A stretch of DNA of 64,000 nucleotides, from assembly GCA_963709325.1 (NCBI GenBank), contig CAVPVV010000001.1, positions 1,054,001 to 1,118,000 on the forward strand, in the 5' to 3' direction. Both the position numbers and the translations under genes were made by a program. The stretch comes from VFZN01 sp963709325 (GTDB lineage Bacteria > Acidobacteriota > Vicinamibacteria > Vicinamibacterales > UBA2999). Numbering within the stretch: position 1 is the first letter of the stretch; every line of letters begins with the position of its first letter. Under the pieces are notes generated by a model. The model did not search any database, was not told the DNA's origin, and saw only the letters and a program-made list of their open reading frames with translations. Shown in pieces: positions 17,754 through 27,100 of the stretch.

Positions 17754-18956
17754 TCACTTCTCGCTCTTGAGCGGAACGCGGCCGTCGGTGTAAATCGCGG
17801 TGAGCTGGTTGCCGACGATCTCGAGTGCCGACGGCCGTCCCTTGTAGACGCTGGCCAGCATGCCGGTGTCGATCAGGATGACAGAGCCGTCGAGCCGCGA
17901 GAGAATCCGGCGCTCGGCCGAAGGCGTGTGAGCGATGACAATGCGCTGCACGCCGTTCTTCGCGAGCATCGCGGCAACCGGAGCCCGCAGCGTGGCCTCC
18001 GGCGCGGACGCGTAGCCGCGGTACCACATCGGGCCGTTCTCGGCGAGCACGTTCCACGATCCGATGTCGAGGACTTCGGCGCCCGCTTTCACCACGTCAA
18101 CATCGAAGGTCTTGAGGTCTGGCGGATTGCCCGACTCCTTGGCCGCGGCCATCACGGCGTTGACAGCGCGAATCTCGCCCGCGGCCACCTGCAGCAGCTC
18201 CTGGAGCGTGAAGAACGGCAACGCGATCTTCGCGGCCACCGCCCGCTCGACAAAGCGATCCATCTTCTCGATTTCCTGACGTACCTTGCCGGCTGCGGCC
18301 TCGGCGTCCACGTCCGCCGTCGTCGGGTTGACGCCCGCGTGCATGAACAACGTGTCGCTGACCTTGACAGCCGCGCGTCGATCCCGGAGCCACTTGCCGT
18401 ACTGGCCGCGCGGCGAGAGCGCCTCGCGATACTCGAGCCATCCGGGAGGATGCTCGGCCAACCACGTCTCTTTCGTCTTGGTGTAGGCCTCGGCAGGGGT
18501 GGACCGCACCTTGGCGCGGGCTGCGACGAGCTCCTGGTACTGCTTCCAGGCCTGCTCGCGGCGCGCCTCTGACTCGCCGTCGGCAAACGTGGCGTAGATC
18601 TCCGGCGTGGCATCCCGCTGCTCGCCCACGAGGTTCATCACTTCGTGGTTGCCGAGCAGCACGACGGCGCGGCCGCCGGCACGCTCGGCCTGGGACTCGA
18701 GCGCCATCACCAGATCGATCACCGCGCGAACGTCTTTCCCGCGATCGGTCATGTCGCCCGTCTGCACCAGCGTGGTCTGGCCGCCGATCCACTGGCCCGA
18801 GGCGTCGGCGAGTCCCGCGCTCTGCAGGATGCTCTTGAACTCCGGCAACGCGCCGTGGATATCGCCGATTGCGACGACGCGTCGGGGCTGCGCCGATGGC
18901 GAACTGCTGGTCGCGACGAGGGCGGCAAGGGCCGAGAAGACGAGCAGGCGTCGCAT
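17754..18956 (-). CDS. Secreted calcineurin-like metallophosphatase
   Basis: A 400-residue phosphoesterase. The signal peptide covers about residues 1-24 (RRLLVFSALAALVATSS). Metal-binding motifs are in the canonical order: GDIHG, GDMTDRG, GNHE, and later a His in VIAHTP. The family includes Shewanella-type tyrosine phosphatases (Shelphs) and the ApaH/PPP group; the long helical insertion after GNHE (EQAWKQYQELVAARAKV) is typical of the bacterial periplasmic branch. The substrate is not predictable. The start at 18956 is chosen because it begins the signal peptide. It converges with qhpE over 24 bp. Confidence 0.85.
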   Translation of the reverse strand: MRRLLVFSALAALVATSSSPSAQPRRVVAIGDIHGALPEFKSILQSAGLADASGQWIGGQTTLVQTGDMTDRGKDVRAVIDLVMALESQAERAGGRAVVLLGNHEVMNLVGEQRDATPEIYATFADGESEARREQAWKQYQELVAARAKVRSTPAEAYTKTKETWLAEHPPGWLEYREALSPRGQYGKWLRDRRAAVKVSDTLFMHAGVNPTTADVDAEAAAGKVRQEIEKMDRFVERAVAAKIALPFFTLQELLQVAAGEIRAVNAVMAAAKESGNPPDLKTFDVDVVKAGAEVLDIGSWNVLAENGPMWYRGYASAPEATLRAPVAAMLAKNGVQRIVIAHTPSAERRILSRLDGSVILIDTGMLASVYKGRPSALEIVGNQLTAIYTDGRVPLKSEK

Positions 18957-19080
18957 GGTGGCACCGAGCGTAGCAGAGATGACCGGCACGGAAGGCATGC
19001 ACGGGACTACCACGCCTTTCACTGAATTCTGCCGTGGGGCAGAATCGCCTTGCATTCCAAGGAACTGCAACGTACTCTGT

Positions 19081-19581
19081 ATGACAGTTATGGCGAAAAC
19101 AGCCAAGGAAGAGGCCCTCGAGCTCTTTACCCTTCTTGGGATCGATCCCGAGCGGTTGTCGCAGCCGCTTGGCAAGCGGACCGGTTCCCGCATCCGGCTG
19201 TTGCACGGGAGTAATAGCGCCACCGCGTCGTACGCGCCAAAGAACACGGAGGAGCGCCGGCGGACGTCACGGCAGTCGCCAGATCAGACCCGCGTTGCTG
19301 ACGGCGCGCGGCTCCGTCCTGGCTTCGACGTCCGGATCATCGACATTTCTCCGCGGGGCGTGCTCATCGAAGTGCCATCGCGGCTGCACATCGGCGCGCG
19401 CGCGGAACTGGCGCTGTTCCTGACCGACACTGCCGAGCGGCTCGATCTCACCGGCACCGTCCGCCGGTGCCACATCTCCAACCTGAATCCACTGACCTAT
19501 CGCGGCGCGCTCGAATTCACGGAAGCGATCGACGATGGGCTTCTCGAGCCGTTCGTCAAGGTGGAGGCGCTCAGCGCCTGA
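19081..19581 (+). CDS. PilZ-like domain protein, 166 aa
   Basis: The C-terminal half, from RLRPGFDVRIIDISPRGVLIE to RGALEF, has the strand pattern and D-x-S-x-x-G signature of PilZ domains, which bind cyclic di-GMP. The upstream basic segment RRRTSRQSP stands where RxxxR would be. The N-terminal 60 residues (KTAKEEALELFTLLGID) are helical and unassigned. A twin sequence organisation occurs in the short protein at 20864. ATG at 19081, with an alternative at 19090. It may regulate pilus or secretion functions with the downstream comEA-pseudopilin genes. Whether it binds the nucleotide is uncertain, because the RxxxR is imperfect. Confidence 0.7.
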   Translation: MTVMAKTAKEEALELFTLLGIDPERLSQPLGKRTGSRIRLLHGSNSATASYAPKNTEERRRTSRQSPDQTRVADGARLRPGFDVRIIDISPRGVLIEVPSRLHIGARAELALFLTDTAERLDLTGTVRRCHISNLNPLTYRGALEFTEAIDDGLLEPFVKVEALSA

Positions 19582-19930
19582 TTCCGGCGCGACGCCGCCT
19601 TCGGCGAGCCGGCAACGCCGGTTGCTGGTCGAGAACGCCTGTTGCCTGGGGCCAGTCGCGCGTAAACGGCGCAGAACTCGCGGTTGGGTGGTGATCGCGC
19701 AACCGCGGTTCACGTTCGCCTCTCTCGCACCGCCCTGCAGTTTTTCGCTCAACCAGCCGTAACCTCTTCTCCCTCAGCGGCTTGTCCGTTGCACCGGAGC
19801 GCGGCGCGCAGCTTGCTCCCTGCCGGAACGAACCGGTCCCGTCCGCGCTTTCGCCGGCGCCTGACCTCCGCCTGCCCCCCGCGCGGCGGGCCGGTTCCTC
19901 ACCCGCACGACTATGCGATTGGAGGTTCCG
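19582..19930 (+). other. 349-bp non-coding spacer with stem-loops upstream of comEA
   Basis: I see no convincing gene. Two perfect or near-perfect hairpins stand out. CCGGCAAC-GCCG-GTTGCTGG at 19609-19628 lies right after the PilZ gene and may terminate it. CGCGGTTG/CAACCGCG arms lie at 19679-19686 and 19700-19707. The second half is C/T-rich and ends in a strong GGAGG ribosome site at 19921. It could be a long regulated leader; no known riboswitch consensus is recognised. Confidence 0.5.
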
Positions 19931-20290
19931 ATGATCACGAAGGTATTGCCGTGTCTTCTGACAACAGTGCTGCTGAGCGGGATGGTCGCGCACGCCGCGG
20001 AACAGCAGTCCCAGACCGCACCGCGCGCGGCGGCGCAACAGCCGCAGAACACGGCGCGCGGCCCTGCGCTCGACTTGAATTCAGCGAGCGTCACGGAGCT
20101 CGAGTCGCTCCCAGGCATCGGACGGCGCACTGCTGAGCGCATCGTCGAGCACCGGCAGAAGAACGGCGGCTTCAAGAAGATCGAGGAGCTGATGAACGTC
20201 AAGGGCATCGGAGAGAAGAGCTTTCTCAAGCTGAAGCCCCTGATCACCGTGGCCCCCCCGAAAACGGAGAAGGCGGGTGGCACCCGGTAG
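19931..20290 (+). CDS. comEA: ComEA-family helix-hairpin-helix protein
   Basis: A 119-residue protein with a signal peptide (LPCLLTTVLLSGMVAHA, residues about 5-21), an Ala/Gln-rich linker and a C-terminal double helix-hairpin-helix domain. The domain reads LDLNSASVTELESLPGIG, then AERIVEHR, then IEELMNVKGIGEKSF. In competent bacteria ComEA is the periplasmic DNA receptor that ratchets incoming DNA. GGAGG lies 8 nt before the ATG. The next gene, a pseudopilin, overlaps by 14 bp, consistent with a pilus-linked DNA uptake role. The ComM gene elsewhere in the window also fits competence. Confidence 0.88.
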   Translation: MITKVLPCLLTTVLLSGMVAHAAEQQSQTAPRAAAQQPQNTARGPALDLNSASVTELESLPGIGRRTAERIVEHRQKNGGFKKIEELMNVKGIGEKSFLKLKPLITVAPPKTEKAGGTR

Positions 20291-20867
20291 CGCTCGGGGC
20301 GCCACGCTCATCGAAATCCTGCCGGCGCTGAGCCTGGCTGTCCTGGTGTCGGCGACCACCATCCCGGTGGTCGCCGGCGCGCTCGAACGTGAGCGGACGA
20401 TCGCGGGCGCACAGTTTCTCGCTGCGCGAATCGCGCAGGCCCAGCTCGAGTCGCTTCGTCGCGGTGTCTCGGTGGCTCTGCGGGTGGACCTGCAGCAGGC
20501 GGACGCTGCGTTTCAAATGTTTGCCGACGGTAACGGCAACGGCATTTCGACAGCGGACATCAGCAGCGGAGTTGACGTCCCGATCGGGCCGAGCGAACGG
20601 CTCGGCGCCCATGCACACGGTGTCGCCGTGCGCATCAACCAGCGCGTGCTCGACATCAGCGGCACGCAGTGGCTGGACAGCGGCAGCGATCCGCTGCGGA
20701 TCGGTTCGACACGGCTCGTCTCCTGTTCCCCGACCGGAACCTTGACGAGCGGGACCATCTACGTCGCATCCACGGGCGGCCCGCAGATGGCTGTGCGCCT
20801 CACCGGCAGCACCGGGCGGGTGCGCGTGCTCCGCTTCGAGCCGGCGCGCGCGGCGTGGGTCCCATGA
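20277..20867 (+). CDS. GspH/FimT-like pseudopilin
   Basis: A 196-residue protein with a class III prepilin signal (RGATLIEILPALSLAVLV): cleavage after Gly, then ATLIE with the conserved Glu at +5. The C-terminal domain is beta-rich, as in minor pseudopilins of the GspH/FimT type. The start is GTG at 20277, inside the end of comEA. It probably works as a minor pilin in a DNA-uptake or secretion pilus. It is coupled to the next gene by ATGA. Confidence 0.8.
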   Translation: MAPGSARGATLIEILPALSLAVLVSATTIPVVAGALERERTIAGAQFLAARIAQAQLESLRRGVSVALRVDLQQADAAFQMFADGNGNGISTADISSGVDVPIGPSERLGAHAHGVAVRINQRVLDISGTQWLDSGSDPLRIGSTRLVSCSPTGTLTSGTIYVASTGGPQMAVRLTGSTGRVRVLRFEPARAAWVP

Positions 20868-21172
20868 GGGCAGGGCGCGAACGCCGGCGGGCTGGCCGCA
20901 CGGGTCCCGACACCGCCGGCTGGCGCTGCGAGGCCGTGCTCCGTCCCGGAGTAGGCGTTCGAGTAGTCGACATTTGCCCGTTCGGCGTCCTCGTCGAGTG
21001 TCCCACCCGGCTGCGTCCTGGACGGGCGGCCGAATTGCAGCTGGTCAGTGCCGACAGCGATCGCAAGCACACCATCTCCGGCCGGATCGAACGCTGTCAC
21101 GTTGTCCGTCTCCAGCCGCTTGGTTTCCGTGGAGCTATTGCATTCGATGCGGCCCTGCGCTCACCGCTCTGA
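20864..21172 (+). CDS. Short PilZ-like domain protein, 102 aa
   Basis: The small protein begins with a basic patch (RAGRERRRAGRTG), where a PilZ RxxxR could sit. It continues with LRPGVGVRVVDICPFGVLVE and a second half reading SGRIERCHVVRLQPLGFRGA, the same layout as the 166-aa protein encoded at 19081. The two are probably paralogues. In the signature, Cys and Pro (DICPFG) replace the usual DxSxxG residues, so nucleotide binding may be lost. It overlaps the pseudopilin stop by ATGA and ends 163 bp before the AAA+ regulator gene. Confidence 0.65.
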   Translation: MRAGRERRRAGRTGPDTAGWRCEAVLRPGVGVRVVDICPFGVLVECPTRLRPGRAAELQLVSADSDRKHTISGRIERCHVVRLQPLGFRGAIAFDAALRSPL

Positions 21173-21177
21173 GCGTC

Positions 21178-21233
21178 GGGTAATCACTACCCATGCCCCG
21201 GTGGGCCGCGCCGGCTCGGGTAGTAACTACTCG
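21178..21233. promoter_or_regulatory. Pair of matching 15-bp palindromes (operator candidates)
   Basis: GGGTAATCACTACCC at 21178-21192 and GGGTAGTAACTACTC at 21218-21232 (with outer C/G at 21217 and 21233) share the pattern GGGTARTMACTACYC. The 40-bp spacing is close to four helical turns. They lie between the short PilZ-like gene and the AAA+ regulator gene. A TTGACA hexamer follows at about 21274. This looks like a two-site operator for a dimeric regulator, perhaps the adjacent regulator itself. Confidence 0.55.
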
Positions 21234-21335
21234 TCGGAACGCCAATCGACCGCTAGATCCGCATCGCAAACTATTGACAGCCATATGTTTAGCGCTCTTG
21301 CTCAATCTGGCATCGAGATTGGAGTTTGTGCGCGC

Positions 21336-22751
21336 ATGGAATCCTCAGCCCTGGTGCCCAGCATTCGTCGCGGCCGCCGCGCGGATCGTCGCAGTGGTCT
21401 CCACACCCTCGTCTGCCGCGTCGCGGGCGCTGCCTTCGAATGTGGCGATGCGGCCGACACGCTCAAGGAACTGTGCGCGCGGGTTGCGGCCCTCACCAGG
21501 GCGCGGCATGTCCAGGTCACCGAGCAGGCTGGAGTCCGGGTCGGCCAACCGGTGCTGGCCGACGACTATGCAGCGTTTGCCGCGCCAGGGGGTGACGGCC
21601 ACGGCCGACCGGTGCTGGAGGCGTCCTTCGGTGCGGAGGCCAGGCCCGACGAGTGGACGTGTCAGCTGCTCGAGGGCGCCGCCGCCCTTGCGGCCATTGT
21701 CTTGTCTGCCGAGCGGGTCGGTCCCTTCGTGAATGGCCGATCGGCAGAGCGCGCCGATTTCGGTCCGCTGATCGGATCGAGCGAGGTGATGCAGGCGCTG
21801 CGCGAACGGGTCGAGCGCGTGGCGTCCACCGACTTCACGATCCTCATCGAGGGCGAGAGCGGTGTTGGCAAGGAGCTGGTGGCCCGGCAGATCCACGCGT
21901 GCAGCCGAAGGCGGCATGGACCATTCGTCGCCATTAATTGCGCCGCGCTCGTGGAGACGCTGCTCGAGGCGGAGCTGTTCGGCATCGAGGAGCGCACGGC
22001 TACCGGCGTTCGGGGCCGACGAGGGAAGTTCGAGCACGCCGACGGCGGCACGTTGTTTCTCGACGAGGTCTCGGATCTGTCGCTCTCGGCGCAGGCGAAG
22101 CTGCTGCGGGCCGTCCAGGACCTCACGGTCGAGCGCGTCGGCGGGACCGGCGGCCGTCGTGTGGACGTGCGGATCGTCGCCGCGACGAATCGAAGCCTGT
22201 CGGGTCTGGTGGCCAACGGTGTGTTTCGCGCCGACGTCTTCTACCGGCTGAGCGGCGTCGAAGTACACGTGCCGCCGCTCAGGTTTCGGAAGAGCGACAT
22301 CCTCGAGCTCACGCAGCACTTTCTTTCGCGGCACCATGGGCGCGGCCGCTACACGATGACCTCCGCCGCGGTGGACGCGATCATGTCGTACGACTGGCCG
22401 GGCAACGTCCGCGAGCTGGAACGGATGATCGAAGGCGCAGTGGCGATTGCCGAGTCGAGGCAGATTCGCCTCGACGACCTTCCGGCAAGCCTGCGCGGCG
22501 ACTACGCCGAGATCCTCATGCCGTCGGCGCAGGACGACCATACGATGCGTGCATGGGGAAGCCGCTACGCGCGCATGGTCCTCGAGCGCTGCGGCGGCAA
22601 CAAACGCGAAGCGTGCCGGCGATTGTGCATCTCCTATCACACGTTGAATGCCTACCTCGAATACCGACCGGGACAAAAGCTGCTGGCACGGCGCGCTCGC
22701 CTGACGCGACTGCCTGCGCCGACTGTCGCAGAGCAACGTACCAATGGATGA
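21336..22751 (+). CDS. NtrC-like AAA+ regulator with degenerate GAFTGA loop
   Basis: A 471-residue regulator. The N-terminal 150 residues are unassigned, perhaps a GAF-like sensory domain. The AAA+ domain then has Walker A GESGVGKE (about residue 172), AINCAALVETLLEAELFG, Walker B GGTLFLDEV and sensor I VRIVAATNR, with DWPGNVRELERMI near its end. Where sigma-54 activators carry GAFTGA this protein reads ERTATGVRGRRGKFE, so classical RpoN contact is doubtful. The C-terminal segment (CGGNKREACRRLCISYHTLNAYL) resembles a Fis-type helix-turn-helix. An upstream ATG at 21285 is also in frame; 21336 is preferred because of GGAG at 21321 and the promoter-like TTGACA upstream. The matching palindromes lie just before it. 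Confidence 0.8.
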   Translation: MESSALVPSIRRGRRADRRSGLHTLVCRVAGAAFECGDAADTLKELCARVAALTRARHVQVTEQAGVRVGQPVLADDYAAFAAPGGDGHGRPVLEASFGAEARPDEWTCQLLEGAAALAAIVLSAERVGPFVNGRSAERADFGPLIGSSEVMQALRERVERVASTDFTILIEGESGVGKELVARQIHACSRRRHGPFVAINCAALVETLLEAELFGIEERTATGVRGRRGKFEHADGGTLFLDEVSDLSLSAQAKLLRAVQDLTVERVGGTGGRRVDVRIVAATNRSLSGLVANGVFRADVFYRLSGVEVHVPPLRFRKSDILELTQHFLSRHHGRGRYTMTSAAVDAIMSYDWPGNVRELERMIEGAVAIAESRQIRLDDLPASLRGDYAEILMPSAQDDHTMRAWGSRYARMVLERCGGNKREACRRLCISYHTLNAYLEYRPGQKLLARRARLTRLPAPTVAEQRTNG

Positions 22752-22840
22752 GCTGTCAGATTGGTAAGACATGTAAATCGTTGTCACGAAGCCATTTGAG
22801 GACCGGGTGCCGCCGCGATGGCAACGTAAAATGAAAGGCC

Positions 22841-24058
22841 ATGCGTGTCCCTCGGTTGGTCCTCATCGCGGCGCTGTCGCTGGCCGCGATCCGGTGCGGG
22901 ACGCAATCCTCGGCTGCACCCTCGCAGAACACCAGGAATGCCGCACCCGAAGTCACCGTCGCCCGGGTCGAACAGGCGCCGCTGACTCGCACCGTCACCG
23001 TCAACGGCACGCTCGCTGCCGAAGAAGAGGTGATGCTCAGTTTCAAGGTGACGGGACGGATCGACGAGCTCCGCGTCGACCTCGGTTCCCGCGTGCAAAA
23101 GGGCGAGGTCATCGCCCGACTCACGCCGACCGACTTCACGCTTCGAGAGCAGCAGGCCCGGGCGGCGCTGCAGCAGGCCCGCGCCCGGCTCGGCCTCCCG
23201 CTCGAGGGTGAAGGCGAGGCCGTCGATCTCGAGCAGACCTCGCTGGTACGGCAGGCCAAGGCCGCTCTGGAAGAAGCTCGCGTGCAGCGGGATCGAATCC
23301 AGACGTTCGTCGGTCGCGGGATCGCTGCGAAGGCGGAGCTCGACACGGCCAACGCGAACTTGCAGATCGCCGACGGAAAATACGCCGACGCGCTCGAGGA
23401 AGTGAGGAACCGTCAGGCCGTGCTCGCGCAGCGCAAGTCGGAACTGGCGCTCGCCAGCCAGCAGCTCGAAGACACTGTTTTGCGCTCGCCGATCGACGGC
23501 GTGGTCCGCGTCCGGTCTGCGGTGGCGGGGGAGTTCCGTTCCGCGGGTACCCCGGTTGTCACCGTCGTGCGTCAGGATCCGCTCCGGCTGCAGCTGGCAG
23601 TACCCGAGCGGAGCGCCGGACAGCTTCGGACCGGTCAGCTGGTGCGCGTCACTGTTGAAGGCACCACCGAGCTGCACGAGGGACGCGTGGTGCGCCTGAG
23701 CCCGTCAATTGCTGAAGGCACGCGGACGCTGGCCATCGAAGCCTCGGTGCCAAACGCCCAGGGACAGCTTCGCCCAGGCTCATTCGCTCGCGCCGATATC
23801 GTCGTCAGCGAGTCTCGCGCCCTGGTTGTTCCCCAGTCGGCGATCATCGTGTTCGCGGGCGTGGAGAAGGTGCTGACCGTCGAGGATGGCGCCGCCAAGG
23901 AGCGCCGCATCAAGACCGGTGAGCGTGTCGGCGATCACGTGGAGGTCCTCGACGGGCTCGTCGCCGGTGCGATGGTGATTACGAGCGGTGGCAACATCGC
24001 CGATGGCGCCAAGGTCACCCTCTCGGGAGAATCGAGAGCGCCAAACAGCGCACCCTGA
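22841..24058 (+). CDS. RND efflux periplasmic adaptor (HlyD/MFP family)
   Basis: A 405-residue membrane fusion protein linking an RND pump to an outer-membrane channel. The N terminus (RLVLIAALSLAAIRCGTQ) looks like a lipoprotein signal, although the lipobox is imperfect. Lipoyl-like halves are VMLSFKVTGRIDELRVDLGS and LEDTVLRSPIDGVVRVR. A long alpha-helical hairpin between them (about residues 90-210, with QARAALQQARARL and AKAALEEARVQRD) is followed by the beta-barrel and membrane-proximal domains. The pump gene follows after 55 bp. No outer-membrane factor is present in the window. Confidence 0.9.
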   Translation: MRVPRLVLIAALSLAAIRCGTQSSAAPSQNTRNAAPEVTVARVEQAPLTRTVTVNGTLAAEEEVMLSFKVTGRIDELRVDLGSRVQKGEVIARLTPTDFTLREQQARAALQQARARLGLPLEGEGEAVDLEQTSLVRQAKAALEEARVQRDRIQTFVGRGIAAKAELDTANANLQIADGKYADALEEVRNRQAVLAQRKSELALASQQLEDTVLRSPIDGVVRVRSAVAGEFRSAGTPVVTVVRQDPLRLQLAVPERSAGQLRTGQLVRVTVEGTTELHEGRVVRLSPSIAEGTRTLAIEASVPNAQGQLRPGSFARADIVVSESRALVVPQSAIIVFAGVEKVLTVEDGAAKERRIKTGERVGDHVEVLDGLVAGAMVITSGGNIADGAKVTLSGESRAPNSAP

Positions 24059-24113
24059 ACCGCGACCCGCCAACGCCGGTCCCCGAACCCAGAACGCCAA
24101 TCGACTCCTTCTA

Positions 24114-27100
24114 ATGCGTAAGCTCGCTGCCGTCTGCATCGAACGCCCCGTCTTCGCGGCGATGATCATCCTGGCGCTGGTTGTCATCGGGGCGGCGTCG
24201 TTCTTCCGCCTCGGCATCGATCGGTTTCCTGCGGTGGACCTGCCGACGATCATGGTCCGCACCAACCTCCCCGGCGCCTCGGTGGAGGAGATGGAGACGC
24301 AGGTCTCGGAGATCCTGGAAGAAGCGGTCAACCAGGTCGAAGGCATCACCGAGCTCCGCTCGATCTCGGGCCTGGGGCAGTCGATGGTGATCGTCACCTT
24401 CGACCTCGATCGCGACATCGACACGGCTGCTCAGGACGTTCGCGATCGCGTCGCCTCCGTGGTCCGCCGCCTGCCGGACGATGTCGAGCTGCCGATCATC
24501 CAGAAGATGAACAGCGAGCAGACACCGGCGATGTCGGTGGCGCTCGCCGGCAACCTCTCGATTCGGGAGCTCACCGAAATCGCGGACAAGACGGTGAAGA
24601 AGGTGCTCGAGCGCTCCACCGGCGTCGGAGAGGTGCAGATCGTCGGCGGCCTCGAGCGGGCGGTCAACATCTGGGTGGAAGCCGATCGGCTGGCCGCGTA
24701 TCGGCTTCCGATCGCGGACGTGCGCACCGCGCTTCAGCAGCAGAACGCTGACGTGCCCGGCGGCAACGTCACGACCGATGTCTCCGAGCAGTCGCTGCGG
24801 ACGATGGGCCGCTTCACGGAAGCGGCGCAGTTCAACGACCTGGTGATCGCCACCCGCAACGGCCAGCCGATTCGCGTCCGCGACATCGGCCGCGCCGAGG
24901 ACGGGACCAAGGAACAGCGATCGCTGGCCCGGCTGAACGGCGTACCGACCGTCATCCTCGACCTCCGCCGTCAGGCCGGGGCGAACACGGTGGAGGTGAT
25001 CGAGGCGGCCAAGGCCAACCTCGAGCGCATCCGGCCACAGCTGCCGTCCGGGGTGACGATGGAAGTCGTCCGCGATTCGTCGGAGCACATCTACGCTTCC
25101 CTCCACGAGATCAACGTCCACCTCATCCTCGGCAGCATGCTGGCCTGCCTTGTCGTCTTCGCCTTCATGCGCGACTGGCGCGCGACGATCATCGCCGCCG
25201 TCGCCATCCCGGCCTCGGTGGTCTCCACCTTCGGCCTGATGGCCGCGCTCCACTTCACGCTCAACACCGTCACGATGCTCGCCCTCGTCCTGATGGTCGG
25301 CATCGTCATCGACGATGCGATCGTGGTGCTGGAGAACATCTTCCGCTTCATCGAAGAGAAGGGAATGAACCCGTTCGAGGCGGCTCGCGAGGCAACCGCC
25401 GAGATCGCGCTTCCTGTGCTGGCGACGACGCTCTGCCTCGTCGTCATCTTCATCCCGGTCTCGTTCATGTCGAGCATCTCGGGACGGTTTCTCTACCAGT
25501 TCGGCATCACCGCGGCGAGCGCGATCCTCGTCAGCCTCCTGGTCTCGTTCACGCTGACGCCGATGATGAGCGCCCGGATGTTCGGCGGCCGGCAGAAGAA
25601 CGCCCACGACGGGCACGGCCACGACGAATCGGCATCACGCGGCGGCTTTTATCACCGGATCGACGTGCTTTATGCCCGTGTGCTCGAGTTCGCGCTGCGC
25701 CGGCGCGCGATCGTGGCGATCGTCGCGGTCGTGGTGATTGCGCTCAACGCGGTGCTCTATCGCATGGTCCGCCAGGAGTTCATCCCGGGCGGGGTGGACG
25801 AAGCCCAGTTCGAGATGTCGGTGACAGCGCCGGAGAGCGCCAGCCCGGCGGCGATGAACGAGGTGATGACCGCGATCGAGAAGGACGTGCGGTCCGTGCC
25901 CGGTGTCGAGCTGGTGCTGTCAACGGTAGCCGGCGGTCCGCTGGGAGCGGTCAACGAAGGGCAGCTGTTCGTCAAGATCGAGCCGCACGAGAAGCGCATC
26001 TTCTCGCTACCCCGGCTGGTCAAGGGCATCGTGACGCTCGATCCGCTCGAGGCGTTTCGCGGCAACTATGGGCAACGCGACGTCATGCAGGCGATCCGGA
26101 CGAAGATGCGCGGTTACCGGGATCTCCGCGTGGCGGTGCGTAACCTGCAGACGTTCAACATCGGCGGCGGCAACTGGGACGTGGACTTCATCATCCGCGG
26201 CCCCGATCTCGAGTCGCTGGCGAAGTACACCGACCAATTGCGGCTACGCGCGGGTGAGCTTGGCCTCCAGGACGCTGACACGACGCTCAAGTTGAACAAG
26301 CCCGAGCTCCGCGTGCAGATCGATCGAGCCCGGGCCGCGGACCTCGGCATTCGCACCCAGGACATCGCGGCTTCGTTGCGCCTGATGGTCGGCGGCGATC
26401 AGGAGGTCTCGCGATTCCGCGATCCGCGTGTCGGCGAGGACTACGATGTCCAGCTGCGGCTGGCCGAAGCCGATCGCCGGGATCCGGATACCATCGCGCG
26501 GCTCTACGTGGCCCGCAACACCGGCGAGATGGTCCGGCTCGATTCGCTGGTCAGGCTCGAGGAAGGGCAGAGCGCGTCGCGCGTGGACCGCTACGACCGC
26601 CAGCGGCAGGCCAACCTCCGCTCCGGCATTCAGCAGGGATATGCGCTGGCGGATCGACTCGAGGTGGTCCGGGCCGCGGCCGCGGGCCTCGGCATGCCAG
26701 CCGGCTACAGCACGGCGATTTCCGGGCGAGGCAAGGAGCTCGAGCGGACGTTCACCGAGTTTGGCTGGGCGTTCCTGCTCTCGGTCATCTTCATGTACAT
26801 GGTCCTCGCGGCTCAGTACGAGAGCCTGCTGAACCCGTTGATCATCCTGCTGGCGCTGCCGCTGTCGCTGCCTTTCGCGCTGCTCTCGATATACCTGACC
26901 CGCGACACGTTGAACCTGTACTCCGCGCTCGGCATGCTGGTGCTGTTCGGGGTCGTCGCCAAGAACGCGATTCTGCAGATCGACCACACGCTGAACCTGC
27001 GTCGCCAGGGAGTGCCGGTGCGCGAGGCCATTCTCGAAGCGAATCGCGATCGGCTGCGGCCGATTCTGATGACCACCCTGGCGCTGGTCGGCGGCATGCT

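Noticed and set aside
24111..25622. Minus-strand 503-codon Asp/His-rich frame opposite the RND pump
   Set aside because: Composition follows mechanically from the complementary strand of a GC-rich membrane protein gene.
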